In this document: in pieces, positions 43,394 to 52,510 of the stretch
How positions within the stretch are numbered: the first letter of the stretch is position 1
Layout: every line of letters starts with the position of its first letter
From: Halobacteriovorax sp.
GTDB taxonomy: Bacteria > Bdellovibrionota > Bacteriovoracia > Bacteriovoracales > Bacteriovoracaceae
Assembly (NCBI GenBank): GCA_002720865.1
Contig: PBIO01000031.1
Coordinates: 1 to 64,000, forward strand
Length of the DNA stretch: 64,000 nucleotides
Reading direction: 5' to 3'
Position numbers and translations under genes: made by a program
Notes under the pieces: generated by a model
Database searches by the model: none
Told to the model about the DNA's origin: nothing
Seen by the model: the letters and a program-made list of their open reading frames with translations, nothing else

Positions 43394-43474
43394 CTATAGG
43401 TGCCAGTTACCTTTTGGGACTTAAAGCGTTACGAAGTAACGCAAAAAGTCCCAAAAGGTAACTGGCACCTATAG
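43394..43474. repeat. 81-base near-perfect inverted repeat (REP/MITE-like hairpin)
   Basis: Arms 43394-43422 and 43446-43474 are 29-base perfect inverse complements beginning CTATAGGTGCCAG. Inside, after an AAA/AAA mismatch, GCGTTAC (43426-43432) and GTAACGC (43436-43442) form a second stem with loop GAA. The right end overlaps the ribosome site (AGGAG, 43473-43477) of the next gene. It starts one base after the previous gene's stop. I see no other copy in the window. Confidence 0.95.
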
Positions 43475-43482
43475 GAGAAGTT

Positions 43483-43917
43483 ATGGAAGCATTGCGAGAT
43501 GGTGATTGTTGGTTTTTAAGACTGGATAAAGATGAAGATCTTTTTTCGACACTTGAAGAATGGGCAGCAAAAGAAGGATTAAAGTCTGGTCATATGTCAG
43601 GTATCGGCGCTCTTAAGGATTGTGAACTCGGCTTTTATCATTTAGCTGATAAACATTACGACAGAAAAGTATTCCCTAACGAAGCTGAACTTCTTAGTCT
43701 CGATGGAAACCTTTCTTTTTTAGATGGAAAACCATTCTTTCATATTCATACGGTTTTAGGAGATGAGGAATTCAGGGCCTATGGAGGTCATCTCTTTTCA
43801 GCGAAAGTTGCAGTCACATGTGAGATTAATTTTAGACCTTTTAATGCTGACATCAAAAGAACTCCAAATGAAGAAATAGGTTTAAACCTTTTAAGTTTTT
43901 GTAAAGCAGGACATTAA
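43483..43917 (+). CDS. PPC-domain (DUF296) protein
   Basis: 144 residues. The PCC/DUF296 pattern is clear: GDCWFLRLDKDEDL, GHMSGIGALKDCELGFYH, LLSLDGNLSFLDGKPFFHIH and GGHLFSAKVAVTCEI. The domain forms trimers, is linked to DNA binding in AT-hook proteins, and is of unknown biochemical role in bacteria. It is the first of three genes joined by one-base stop/start overlaps and starts nine bases after the large hairpin. Confidence 0.85.
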   Translation: MEALRDGDCWFLRLDKDEDLFSTLEEWAAKEGLKSGHMSGIGALKDCELGFYHLADKHYDRKVFPNEAELLSLDGNLSFLDGKPFFHIHTVLGDEEFRAYGGHLFSAKVAVTCEINFRPFNADIKRTPNEEIGLNLLSFCKAGH

Positions 43918-44357
43918 TGGAAAAGGCAATCCTAGTTGATCTAGATGGAACATTGGCTGATATTGAACACCGAGTACATCATGTTCAATCTGAGAATAAA
44001 GACTGGAAAGCCTTTAATCAAAATATGGAATCTGATTCTTTAAATCAGTGGTGTGCTGACCTAGTAAAGGCCATGCGTTCTGAAAATTATAAAATTATCT
44101 TTATAACAGGAAGAGGGGAGTCGACTCGAAAAGTAACAGAAGAATGGCTCTCAAGTCACGATATTAGTTTTGAGCACCTCTTTATGCGCCCACTCAAAGA
44201 TAGAAGAGAAGATTTTGAAGTTAAAAAAGAAATTTACGAAAAACAAATAAAAAGTAAATACCAGGTCGTTTTCGTTGTCGAGGATAGGGCATCTGTTGTT
44301 AAGATGTGGAGAAGTATTGGACTTGTTTGTCTACAATGTGACTGGGGGGATTTTTAA
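43917..44357 (+). CDS. PNKP-type polynucleotide phosphatase domain (HAD)
   Basis: 146 residues. A HAD phosphatase with ILVDLDGTLADIEHR, IIFITGRGESTRKVTEEWL, MRPLKDRREDFEVKKEIY and VVEDRASVVKMWRSIGLVCLQ. This matches the phosphatase half of T4-type polynucleotide kinase, which removes 3' or 2',3'-cyclic phosphates from nucleic-acid ends. No kinase half and no ligase are encoded nearby. TAATG overlaps at both ends tie it to the PPC-domain and secreted-protein genes. Confidence 0.85.
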   Translation: MEKAILVDLDGTLADIEHRVHHVQSENKDWKAFNQNMESDSLNQWCADLVKAMRSENYKIIFITGRGESTRKVTEEWLSSHDISFEHLFMRPLKDRREDFEVKKEIYEKQIKSKYQVVFVVEDRASVVKMWRSIGLVCLQCDWGDF

Positions 44358-44944
44358 TGAAACGATTAGTACTTTTATTCCTTTTTCCGTTATCACTCTT
44401 AGCAAATGAAAGTAGTTTCACGGCCATCGCGAATAAAAAGTGCGGAAAAATCGCCGATGAAAAGGAAAGAAATTATTGTATTACAGGAACCTTTATCGAC
44501 TTTTGTAATAAACCAAAAAATCAAGAATTCTGTAAAAAGGAAGCTGCCCGTTCGGACTATAGTAAAAGAATGGAAGGGGCTAAATTAGGGCTAAAAAAAA
44601 TATATAAGAATGTAAAAAAGAATAATGGTGTACTTAACCTTTTAGAAGTTTTTTCTAAAAAAGATAAGGAGTCCTACTATTATATTTTTGGCGTGCCTTC
44701 TCATTGTAAGAAGACCTACAAAGAGGGAACACCAAGTAACTCCTCTAATCTTCATGGCATGTATGAAAGAACAAGCTTTGCAGAAAAGGGTATTGCTAAG
44801 ATGCTCAATAAGTTTAAATGTCCTAGAAAGGGAGAGTTTAGAGTCTATGCTATTGGGCAAATCGATGACGATTTGGCCTTCGACGTTTGGTATGTTGATA
44901 GCAAAAAGAGAATCAAACACTTTCGCTCGGATTTTAAACGCTAA
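44357..44944 (+). CDS. Exported protein with pilin-like C-terminal motif
   Basis: 195 residues with a signal peptide (about 1-16). Five or more cysteines lie in the first 60 mature residues. The C-terminal EFRVYAIGQIDDDLAFDVW resembles the late beta-region of some type IV pilins, but the prepilin N-terminal helix is absent. ATG overlaps the stop of the phosphatase gene (TAATGA). Function unknown. Confidence 0.6.
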   Translation: MKRLVLLFLFPLSLLANESSFTAIANKKCGKIADEKERNYCITGTFIDFCNKPKNQEFCKKEAARSDYSKRMEGAKLGLKKIYKNVKKNNGVLNLLEVFSKKDKESYYYIFGVPSHCKKTYKEGTPSNSSNLHGMYERTSFAEKGIAKMLNKFKCPRKGEFRVYAIGQIDDDLAFDVWYVDSKKRIKHFRSDFKR

Positions 44945-44967
44945 TACCTAAGGGGCATTCGAGCTTT

Positions 44968-44996
44968 TTGCCGAACCTAAAATGATTATCTATTAT
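44968..44996 (+). promoter_or_regulatory. Sigma70-type promoter
   Basis: TTGCCG (44968-44973) and TATTAT (44991-44996) are 17 bases apart, a short distance before the lipoprotein gene at 45019. Confidence 0.5.
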
Positions 44997-45018
44997 TTAA
45001 TAAACAAGGATGTTTATT

Positions 45019-45687
45019 ATGAAATGGATTTCAATTCTAATCTTTTTTCCACTACTTTTTTCCTGCAATAAACAGGATCAAAACAAAGAGCAACCTGCTG
45101 GCTTTTCGTTTGGGAATCCATTATCCGCTAACCGTGATTTAAATAAAACTGAAACTGCTCAGGCACTTGAAGCCTGCTCCCTTTTGCGTGATAAAAGAGA
45201 GTATTTTGAAACTCTAGAAGATAATAGGTGGGAGTTTGAATTCAAAGGAGAGGAGAGCCTTTGTGGAGGTTCAAGAGCTTCAGGGACCAGATATATAACT
45301 AGGCTTAGAGTCCCTAGCAGTGGACCACTTATTTTTGATTCAAGAACCAGAAGATACCTAAGTGAAATCTTAACAGATAAAAATGGCTTTCTTTCTCATT
45401 ATTGCGAAGATCTATTTACAGGAATGCCGACCAAAATTATTCAACAAGTGGGTGGTAAAAAACTTCAGCTAACTGTATCTAAGCCTCAGTCACATCTTTT
45501 GATCGAGGGCGCCTGGTATTATCCTGATGATAGAGGTGTTTTTAAAGCTTATTTACTTGATAAGGTTTTAATTCATACTAAAGGGACTACAGATAATAGA
45601 CGCTACTATGGTGTAGCAAAAGATAGGGCCCAGCACCGCCCCTGTGACGATGGAAGCGTGAAATACCTTAGGCAGACTCTTCTTTAA
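45019..45687 (+). CDS. Hypothetical lipoprotein
   Basis: 222 residues from the ATG at 45019, which has AAGGA at good distance; an ATG at 45010 overlaps that site. The lipobox is PLLFSC (Cys16). The mature part contains cysteine residues (EACSLL, SLCGGS, HYCED, RPCDD) that could form two disulphides. No family recognised. Its end overlaps a convergent small ORF by four bases. Confidence 0.65.
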   Translation: MKWISILIFFPLLFSCNKQDQNKEQPAGFSFGNPLSANRDLNKTETAQALEACSLLRDKREYFETLEDNRWEFEFKGEESLCGGSRASGTRYITRLRVPSSGPLIFDSRTRRYLSEILTDKNGFLSHYCEDLFTGMPTKIIQQVGGKKLQLTVSKPQSHLLIEGAWYYPDDRGVFKAYLLDKVLIHTKGTTDNRRYYGVAKDRAQHRPCDDGSVKYLRQTLL

Positions 45688-45791
45688 TTTGAACTAATAT
45701 TGACGAGTAAGGCCAGTATAGCAAAGCCGATCATTAGCATTATGATCTGGAAGTTCTTGAAAAATTTTAACGACCGCTCTAGTCTTTTCAT
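45684..45791 (-). CDS. Small single-TM protein (35 residues)
   Basis: MKRLERSLKFFKNFQIIM... is a basic amphipathic start followed by a hydrophobic helix (about residues 15-31, IIMLMIGFAILALLV). GGAG lies eight bases before the ATG. The charge pattern fits an inner-membrane small protein with its N-terminus in the cytoplasm. No homology is known to me. Confidence 0.45.
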   Translation of the reverse strand: MKRLERSLKFFKNFQIIMLMIGFAILALLVNISSN

Positions 45792-45794
45792 GGC

Positions 45795-45935
45795 CTATAC
45801 TCCGGGATGGGGGGTTATCCGGTGGTGTCCTAATGTCACATTAATATTCTCTCTTCCTAAGTCATTGCAATTTGAGTGCCTGAAATTCAGGCCCCTATTG
45901 GCATCGTGCAGCGCGTGAAGAGATTGTTTTCTCAT
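45795..45935 (-). CDS. Possible 46-residue ORF upstream of the small TM protein
   Basis: ATG at 45935 has AAGGA at somewhat long spacing, and the stop lies three bases before the next ATG. The peptide (MRKQSLHALHD...) is His/Asn/Arg rich without a signal. It could be a real small gene or a chance reading frame between the RND gene and the TM peptide. The 308-base gap between 45687 and 45996 otherwise shows only a GCCTGAA/TTCAGGC dyad at 45878-45892. Confidence 0.25.
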   Translation of the reverse strand: MRKQSLHALHDANRGLNFRHSNCNDLGRENINVTLGHHRITPHPGV

Positions 45936-45995
45936 AGGCTCGGTTCCTTATGGCCCTATCCTTTAAGTAACAGTGCTTCGCGTTGATCGTTAAAA

Positions 45996-48900
45996 CTAAA
46001 TGGGTTCTTCTTGAACAAATGAATACAGGCAGGGAATTAGAAGTAGGGTAATAAATGTCCCAAAGGCTAAGCCCCATCCCATTGTAAGCATCATCTCAGC
46101 TAACATCGAATCATATCCTGCAAGACCATAGGCCGTGGGGAGAATTCCGGCAACGGTTGTAATGGTTGTAACAAGAACAGGTCTTAATCTCGTGGAAGCA
46201 ATTTTTGCAATGGCACTAAAGCCTCTATGCTTATCGTTTTCAAATTTATCCACCATGACGATGGCATCATTGATGACAACGCCAACCATACCTAGAGCGC
46301 CGATGGCCGCAAAGAATCCGTAAACGCTCATTCCGTGGGCCATTAAGACAAAGACCACTCCAGAAAGACCAAAAGGAACAATAGATAGGACCAGTAAGGG
46401 TTTAGTTAAAGAATTAAACATGATGATGAGAATTAGATAAATTAAGATCACCACCATAATAACTGAGTTTTTAAATTCCCCGGCACTTTCTCTAGAATCT
46501 TCAATCTCACCTTTAAACTTTAATATGGTAGTGGGGTACTTGCCGATAATAATTGGAAAAACCTCAGCTTCTAAAACTTCAGCTACTTGAAGGGGAGTCT
46601 TTTTGCTTCCTTCTTTAGGGTTAGCATAAAGCATAGTGGTTCTTTTGAAGTCATTTCTAGCAATATTAACAGGCCTTTGAACTTCTTCAATATCGACAAT
46701 TTTATTTAGGAAAACGAGCTGTCCACCTTTGTTCTCAACCTGAAGTTCTAATAAAAGACTAAGGTCATTCTTTGCTTCGTCAGGGACACTTAGCCTGACA
46801 TCAACTTCTTCGTCTCCTTTATTAATTGAATAGAGAATACTTCCTTCCACAAAAGATCTAAGAGAAGTAGTGACTTTTTCCGGTGAGACATTGAATTTAA
46901 TTAGATTTTCTTGTTTGAGTTTAAATAGAAATTCTTTTTTCATTAAGGGTTTATCTATTTCAATATCGACGATATAGGGAATCTTTTTCATGGACTCTTC
47001 TAAGAGGTTGGCCACGGCCTCTCGTTTTTCTTCATCATTCTCTTGGATTTGAATTTCTATAGCATTCCCTGAGGAGTGGCCCCATCTTCCTTTTAAAATT
47101 TTAACGGATTTAAGCTCTTTCATTTCAGCAGCTTTTTCTTCCCAGGTTTTAATTAATTTCTTTAGGGGCGTTTTTCGGTCATCCGCTGGGAGAAGTTCTA
47201 CTAAAATTGAAGCTTCGTTTTCTTTTACTTCTCCGCCTCGTCTTGAAAGACCAATACTTGATCTGACGGCAACCACATCTTTTTTATAATCTAAGAAAAG
47301 TCGCTCTAGGGATCCTATGGCAATAGCCGTTTCTTTTCTGGTAAAATCTTTAGCGGTTTTAACTTTGATAAAAACTTCTTCACTTTCTTCTCTTGGAAAC
47401 ATAACGAACTTCATTTTCGTTTTAAAGAAGTATCCTCCAGAGATAAGTAGAAGAATAAAAAAGGAGATAACTAAAGTTCGGTATTTAAAAACTTCTAATA
47501 AAAAAGCTTCATACTTTATTTCATACTTATGAAACCAGCTTTTTTCGCCAGATGGCTTTGAAAATTTATCTAAGAGTGGCGTTTTCCCGGCCATATGGGC
47601 AGGAAGAACAAAGAGGGACTCAAGAAGAGAGCCGAGCAACATAAGAATAACGATAAAAGGAATATAGGCCACGAGTTTGCCAAAAAAACCTTCAAAGAAA
47701 ATCAGAGGAACAAAGGCAACGCAGGTAGTGACAATACTAGCAAAAATTGGTTTTACTACCTCAGCCGTTCCAACTATGGCCGCTTCTCCAATAGGAAGGC
47801 CTTCTTCTTTTTTTCTTGTGATATTTTCTGCAATTATAATCGCATCATCGACGACAATACCTAATACGATAATAATACCCGCAAGGGTCATATTGTTGAC
47901 CGTATAACCTACTAAGTGTGAAATGATTAAGGTAAAGCCCATGCAAAAAGGGATACCCATGGCCACCCAAAATCCAGACTTAACATCTAAGAAAATCAAG
48001 AGAACTAAAACGATGAGAATAAAACCAATAAGGCCGTTGGAGCCAATAATATTTAAGCGGTTAGTAACCGCATAAGATTCATCATCCATAAGGACGATAT
48101 CAATTGGAGCATCAATATTAGTTTTTTTAAAGTTATCGATAAATTTCATTACCGACTCTTGGGCCGTGAGAATATCAGTAGAAACACTTTTTTTGATATT
48201 AAGGAAGATTCCTTCATGACCATTAATTTTAAAAATAGAGTTATCTTTCTTATGTCCGTTTTGAATTTTGGCTACTTCGCCTAGCTTTATATTAATACCT
48301 TCATAGTTTCCTCGAAGGATTAGGTTCTTTAGAGAGTCGGTGCTCTCAAGTTCATTAATGGCGGTTACTTTACTTTCCCCTCGATCTTGCATGGAACCAA
48401 TGGGGACTCTGATATTATTTGACTGGATTTGGCTTTTAATTTCAGAGAGAGATAATTGTAGATTCTCTTTTTCTTTAGGGTCCACCAGAATTTGAAGCTC
48501 AGGTTGAAGATAAAAAGACCTACTAACTGAGCTTATTTCTTTAAGGGAAAGAATTTGAGACTCAAAGGTTTGAACATATTTTTGAAGCTCATGTCTATGT
48601 TTATAGTCAAGAAACTCATGGCCTTTCATAAAGATACCGATATCTAAAATAGCCTTTTCGGCACTTTTAAATTGCCTGATTGAGGGAAGGTCCCTCACTT
48701 CGCTCGGTAGTTTTGTTCTAAGCACAGCGTCTTTTACATCTTGAACAACTTCGTCCTTATCGGGGTAGTCGTCATCAATGGTGATCCTAAGACTTGAAAC
48801 TCCAACACTTGAAGTTGTGGCCACTTCTTCAAGTCCAACCACACCTTTTAATTCTTCTTCAAGAGGTTTTGTTACAAAGAGCTCTACATCCTCGGCGGGG

Positions 48901-49064
48901 GCTCCGGGGTATATTGTTGAGACTCTAATCCAGTTACTCGCAAACTCAGGCATTTCTTCTTTACCAATATTATTCCAAGTGAAGATGGAGAAGATTATAG
49001 TTCCAAAGAAGAGAACATTGGTGATGAGGTGCCGTTTAGCAAAATACTCGATAAGACTTAACAT
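45996..49064 (-). CDS. RND-family efflux permease
   Basis: 1022 residues with the duplicated RND layout: an N-terminal TM helix, two large periplasmic loops and two blocks of TM helices. GIVVDDAIIIAENITRKKEEG in TM4 carries the proton-relay Asp pair. It resembles the AcrB/MexB-like HAE group of environmental bacteria. Periplasmic adaptor and outer-membrane channel genes are not adjacent. It lies 14 bases after the glycerophosphodiesterase gene, so it may be the last gene of a tkt-glpQ-RND transcript. Confidence 0.92.
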   Translation of the reverse strand: MLSLIEYFAKRHLITNVLFFGTIIFSIFTWNNIGKEEMPEFASNWIRVSTIYPGAPAEDVELFVTKPLEEELKGVVGLEEVATTSSVGVSSLRITIDDDYPDKDEVVQDVKDAVLRTKLPSEVRDLPSIRQFKSAEKAILDIGIFMKGHEFLDYKHRHELQKYVQTFESQILSLKEISSVSRSFYLQPELQILVDPKEKENLQLSLSEIKSQIQSNNIRVPIGSMQDRGESKVTAINELESTDSLKNLILRGNYEGINIKLGEVAKIQNGHKKDNSIFKINGHEGIFLNIKKSVSTDILTAQESVMKFIDNFKKTNIDAPIDIVLMDDESYAVTNRLNIIGSNGLIGFILIVLVLLIFLDVKSGFWVAMGIPFCMGFTLIISHLVGYTVNNMTLAGIIIVLGIVVDDAIIIAENITRKKEEGLPIGEAAIVGTAEVVKPIFASIVTTCVAFVPLIFFEGFFGKLVAYIPFIVILMLLGSLLESLFVLPAHMAGKTPLLDKFSKPSGEKSWFHKYEIKYEAFLLEVFKYRTLVISFFILLLISGGYFFKTKMKFVMFPREESEEVFIKVKTAKDFTRKETAIAIGSLERLFLDYKKDVVAVRSSIGLSRRGGEVKENEASILVELLPADDRKTPLKKLIKTWEEKAAEMKELKSVKILKGRWGHSSGNAIEIQIQENDEEKREAVANLLEESMKKIPYIVDIEIDKPLMKKEFLFKLKQENLIKFNVSPEKVTTSLRSFVEGSILYSINKGDEEVDVRLSVPDEAKNDLSLLLELQVENKGGQLVFLNKIVDIEEVQRPVNIARNDFKRTTMLYANPKEGSKKTPLQVAEVLEAEVFPIIIGKYPTTILKFKGEIEDSRESAGEFKNSVIMVVILIYLILIIMFNSLTKPLLVLSIVPFGLSGVVFVLMAHGMSVYGFFAAIGALGMVGVVINDAIVMVDKFENDKHRGFSAIAKIASTRLRPVLVTTITTVAGILPTAYGLAGYDSMLAEMMLTMGWGLAFGTFITLLLIPCLYSFVQEEPI

Positions 49065-49078
49065 TCGGGTATTCTACT

Positions 49079-50068
49079 CTATTTTCTTAGAATATTAACT
49101 GCTGAATCAGGAAAATCTGTAAAGATTCCGTCAACTTTTGCCTTAAAGAGGATGTTGAGAAAACTTTTAGTATCCCCCGCGAAACTGGGTAGCGAATCGT
49201 CTCTTAAGGTATAGGGATGAACCACCAGTCCTGCGTCATGGGCCCATTTCACTAACATGGTTTCCTGATAGGACTTTTGGTCTTTTGAAGGCTTTAGGAC
49301 AAAGGGAAACCATGGACCAATCCCGTCTGCGTAGGATGCAATTTTTTTGATTCCCTCGGGAGTCATCATCTTAGCGTAGTTATGTTTACTTTCTCCCCAG
49401 GAGTCATGGGCAATTAACTGAACAAGTTTTATTGGTGAATCAGGGTAACGCTTTTTAAAGTCTAGGAGTAGATCCGGATCAAAGCATTGTAAAAAAATAG
49501 GCGCGCCTGGTTTGTTATAGCCATATTTTGTGAGGATCTTCATCACAATACCAAGGGCATCCTTTCCATTTTCTTTGTGAAAGGCAGGAGCTTTAATCTC
49601 GGGATAAATACCAATATTTTTTTTGCGGCTTTTATTTAGACCTTGAACGAGTTCAATATACTCTTCTAAGGTAGGTACCTCAAAGGAGCTAGCACCATAA
49701 GGAAATCGGTTTTTAAAAACAGTAGTTTTACCTTTAGCTCTTTCATGGACTTTTAATTTCTTAATTTGTTTTAAAGTAAAGTCTACTGGATACCAACGTC
49801 CGTCCGTTCTTTTTTTACGGGGATAAAGCTCTTCGACATTAGTATTTCCTTCGAGGTGAATATCGTGAAGGACAATAGCTCTATTATCTTTTGTTATGAC
49901 AACGTCCGGCTCAATATAGTCAGGATTAAAGGCATGGGCCATGGCCACTGCTTCTAAGGTATGTTCAGGAACATAACCACTTGCACCCCTATGGGCAATG
50001 ATGACCTTATCCTTAAAAGGATGAGCGCAAGAGGTAAGAACCAAACAAAAAAGAAGAAACCTTAGCAT
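49079..50068 (-). CDS. glpQ: Glycerophosphodiester phosphodiesterase lipoprotein
   Basis: 329 residues. The signal ends LVLTSC, so it is probably lipidated. IIAHRGASGYVPEHTLEA and YIEPDVVITKDNRAIVLHD carry the active-site His, Glu and Asp residues of the GDPD family, and YPEIKAP and DGIFTDFPD complete the barrel. It hydrolyses deacylated phospholipid headgroups to glycerol-3-phosphate. Length and motifs favour the periplasmic GlpQ type. Its ATG is one base after the transketolase stop. Confidence 0.9.
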   Translation of the reverse strand: MLRFLLFCLVLTSCAHPFKDKVIIAHRGASGYVPEHTLEAVAMAHAFNPDYIEPDVVITKDNRAIVLHDIHLEGNTNVEELYPRKKRTDGRWYPVDFTLKQIKKLKVHERAKGKTTVFKNRFPYGASSFEVPTLEEYIELVQGLNKSRKKNIGIYPEIKAPAFHKENGKDALGIVMKILTKYGYNKPGAPIFLQCFDPDLLLDFKKRYPDSPIKLVQLIAHDSWGESKHNYAKMMTPEGIKKIASYADGIGPWFPFVLKPSKDQKSYQETMLVKWAHDAGLVVHPYTLRDDSLPSFAGDTKSFLNILFKAKVDGIFTDFPDSAVNILRK

Positions 50069-50069
50069 A

Positions 50070-52079
50070 TTAAAGCATCTCTTTTACTGCAGAAACGATG
50101 GCGGCGTCGTCCATTTTATTGGCCGCATATAAGTGATCAGCAAGATAAGCTGATTGCCCAAATTTTCCATCAATGGCCAGTGACTTAAGTTTAAAATCAA
50201 CTCCTGCTAAAGCTAGTCCATGGCAAAGGGCCGCGCCCATTCCACCGATTAACTGATGGTCCTCAACCGTAATAAGTTTCCCATTGGCCTTAGCTAACTC
50301 TGTTTTGAAAGTTTCTACATCCACCTTATTTGCAAAGCAGTTATTGATTACCGTGGCATTGATTCCATCTTTTTTAAGTTCTTCAGCGGCCAGAAGTGCT
50401 TTAGCAACGAGGGGACCACCTGTGGCGATTACAACATCACCACCGTCTTCAAGAACTTGGGCCTTGCCCCATTCATAAGAAAGACCTTCTTTATAATATT
50501 CAGGATGATTTTCTCTACCAAAGAAAAAGAGAATAGACTCTGGCTCATCTCCACTTTCCTGCGCCTTTTTAAAGCGGTTTATGGCTTCAGTCATATAAGC
50601 CTCAGCTTCTTTTGAACAAGCACAAGTAATAGTTGTTGTATGAGGAAGTGCATTCGTTGCCGCTAGGTAAGTCGTAGCCTGATGACTGGCACCATCCGCT
50701 GCATCTTGAAAGCCTGTATGACTAAAAAGACCAATAACGGGACCTTGTGACAGTCCGGACATGATTAGGGGAAGATTTCCTTTTGAAATTGCGAACTGAG
50801 CAAAGGTATCAACAATTGGAATAAGTCCTTGCTTAGAAAGACCCACGGCCGTGCTGATCATATTACTTTCTGCAACCCCAACGTCAACATAACGATCGGG
50901 AAACTCTTTATGAAAACCTGCGATACCAGTAGAGCCTTGTAGATCTGATGTTACAGAAAAAACTGGAAGACCTGCTTTGGCCGCATTGATTGTGGCCCTA
51001 GCAAAACCAGGTTGAACTTTTTCTTTTTTTATTGGAGATGCTGCTTTTTCTTCTGCAGCCGGCTTTGAAGCCAAGATACCATCGGCCCATTCAACAAGCT
51101 CGCTTGGAGCTTCTCCGTGATAAATTTCTTGAATAAACTCAGGAAGCTTTGGATCGTAAGCTTTTAAGGGGTAGCCATGACCGCCGCTTGGAGCGTCTTC
51201 TGTTGCTTTAATCCCATAACCTTTAACTGTTTCAAAAACTACTGCCACAGGTTGAGTTGGATCAGCTTTAGCTTCTTCGATGGCCATATCAATGGCAGGA
51301 TGAACTTTTTCTAAGTTGTTTCCTTCTTTAATCCAAAAGAGTTTCCACCCTAGGGTTTCAAGAGATCTAAATGTTGGAGTCATATCAAAAGAATCGTCTT
51401 TGATCCTTCCAGAAAGTTTAGTGTTGTTAAAAGACACAAGCATAACAAAAGGATTTAGCTGACCTTTTTTCGCCATTCCTGGAATCGCGGTCATGGCCTC
51501 TTTTGCTTCACCTTCCATCGAGGCTCCGTCACTTATGGCAACAACGGTTGTTCTATCATTGCCGATGACTTTATCACCGAGGGCCAAGCCTTGTGCCCCA
51601 GGAAGACCAGATCCTAGCGGACCATTTGAAAGATAAACACCTTCTGGATTTAAATGAGCTTCACCATGACCTGTTAGTTTCGATTCAATTGAGCGAAAAC
51701 CTTTAAGAGTCTCTAGGTTCATATTATCAAAACCGTAATTGGCTCTTAAGGCATAGATTCCATTTTCCGCGTGACCAGCATCATTAACAAAATTATAAGC
51801 TTCGTGCCAAACTGGTTTTCTAAACATTATGGTATGAAGTGAAGACATCATCTCTGCAAAAGCAGCCGGTCCACCCCAGTGACAAGCGGCTCCGCCAATT
51901 ACTGCATGTTGATTCATAAGCGCAACCAAGGCCCTCGTTGCTTTTGGATCACCTAGAGTTTCCATAGCGCCCGCAGAATTTTTACATTCAACCTTAAACT
52001 TTGGCTCGTTTGTTGGGTTAGGGGCTAATTTGTTTTTAATTTTTAGGGGCTCTAAGGTGGCTAAGCTTCTTTCGCTCAT
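50070..52079 (-). CDS. tkt: Transketolase
   Basis: 669 residues, standard length. The thiamine-diphosphate region has GHGEAHLNPEGVYLSNGPLG and AISDGASMEGEAKEA with NNTKLSG. The middle domain has VGVAESNMISTAVGLSKQGL and DTFAQFA, and the C-terminal domain follows. It moves two-carbon units in the pentose phosphate pathway. An Ala/Glu/Lys linker near residue 345 (PAAEEKAASP) is longer than usual. It is the first of the leftward tkt-glpQ-RND group. Confidence 0.88.
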   Translation of the reverse strand: MSERSLATLEPLKIKNKLAPNPTNEPKFKVECKNSAGAMETLGDPKATRALVALMNQHAVIGGAACHWGGPAAFAEMMSSLHTIMFRKPVWHEAYNFVNDAGHAENGIYALRANYGFDNMNLETLKGFRSIESKLTGHGEAHLNPEGVYLSNGPLGSGLPGAQGLALGDKVIGNDRTTVVAISDGASMEGEAKEAMTAIPGMAKKGQLNPFVMLVSFNNTKLSGRIKDDSFDMTPTFRSLETLGWKLFWIKEGNNLEKVHPAIDMAIEEAKADPTQPVAVVFETVKGYGIKATEDAPSGGHGYPLKAYDPKLPEFIQEIYHGEAPSELVEWADGILASKPAAEEKAASPIKKEKVQPGFARATINAAKAGLPVFSVTSDLQGSTGIAGFHKEFPDRYVDVGVAESNMISTAVGLSKQGLIPIVDTFAQFAISKGNLPLIMSGLSQGPVIGLFSHTGFQDAADGASHQATTYLAATNALPHTTTITCACSKEAEAYMTEAINRFKKAQESGDEPESILFFFGRENHPEYYKEGLSYEWGKAQVLEDGGDVVIATGGPLVAKALLAAEELKKDGINATVINNCFANKVDVETFKTELAKANGKLITVEDHQLIGGMGAALCHGLALAGVDFKLKSLAIDGKFGQSAYLADHLYAANKMDDAAIVSAVKEML

Positions 52080-52268
52080 GGGTGTTCTCCGAGTGGTGAT
52101 TGTGCCCCCACATCCTATCCTTTTTAAAGGGAATCTGAAAAGAAACGACTAATCATAAGTATCAGTTTGACCTAATGGACTAAGTACTTGAAATCCGGAA
52201 AAGGAAACGCGTACCTAAAGATTTGTCCGAGTGTTCCGATAGGTTATTGTCTGAATGAGGAGGGGAAA

Positions 52269-52499
52269 ATGTGCGATGCATGCCGAGCAACTGGCGAGAA
52301 TTATGTCTTTAGAAATAAGGATTCTAATTTATACACAAATAGGCTTTATCAAGTTTATAGAGATGGAGTAGCTAAGCTAGTACTTTGTAGAATTCACGAT
52401 ATTGAGCTTTTCCATAGTGGTGAGTTTCGTTTCCTTGAGAAGAATTTAGATTTGGCCAACAAGATTGCTAATAATAACCGTTACTTTTCTTACGGATAG
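52269..52499 (+). CDS. Small CxxC protein
   Basis: 76 residues from the ATG at 52269, which follows GAGGAGG at five bases; a longer frame from TTG 52188 has no such site. It starts MCDACR and later has LVLCRIHDIELFHSGEFRFL, so a Cys2-Cys-His zinc site is plausible. Cytosolic. No named family. It is separated from the divergent transketolase gene by about 190 bases that hold both promoters. Confidence 0.6.
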   Translation: MCDACRATGENYVFRNKDSNLYTNRLYQVYRDGVAKLVLCRIHDIELFHSGEFRFLEKNLDLANKIANNNRYFSYG

Positions 52500-52510
52500 C
52501 AGAATGTTAT

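Noticed and set aside
45895-46077. Leftward 60-residue frame at the end of the RND gene
   Set aside because: It overlaps the RND C-terminus out of frame; the 46- and 35-residue ORFs have better start signals.
47595-47907. Rightward frames of 76-89 codons
   Set aside because: They lie opposite conserved TM codons of the RND permease and look like no protein.
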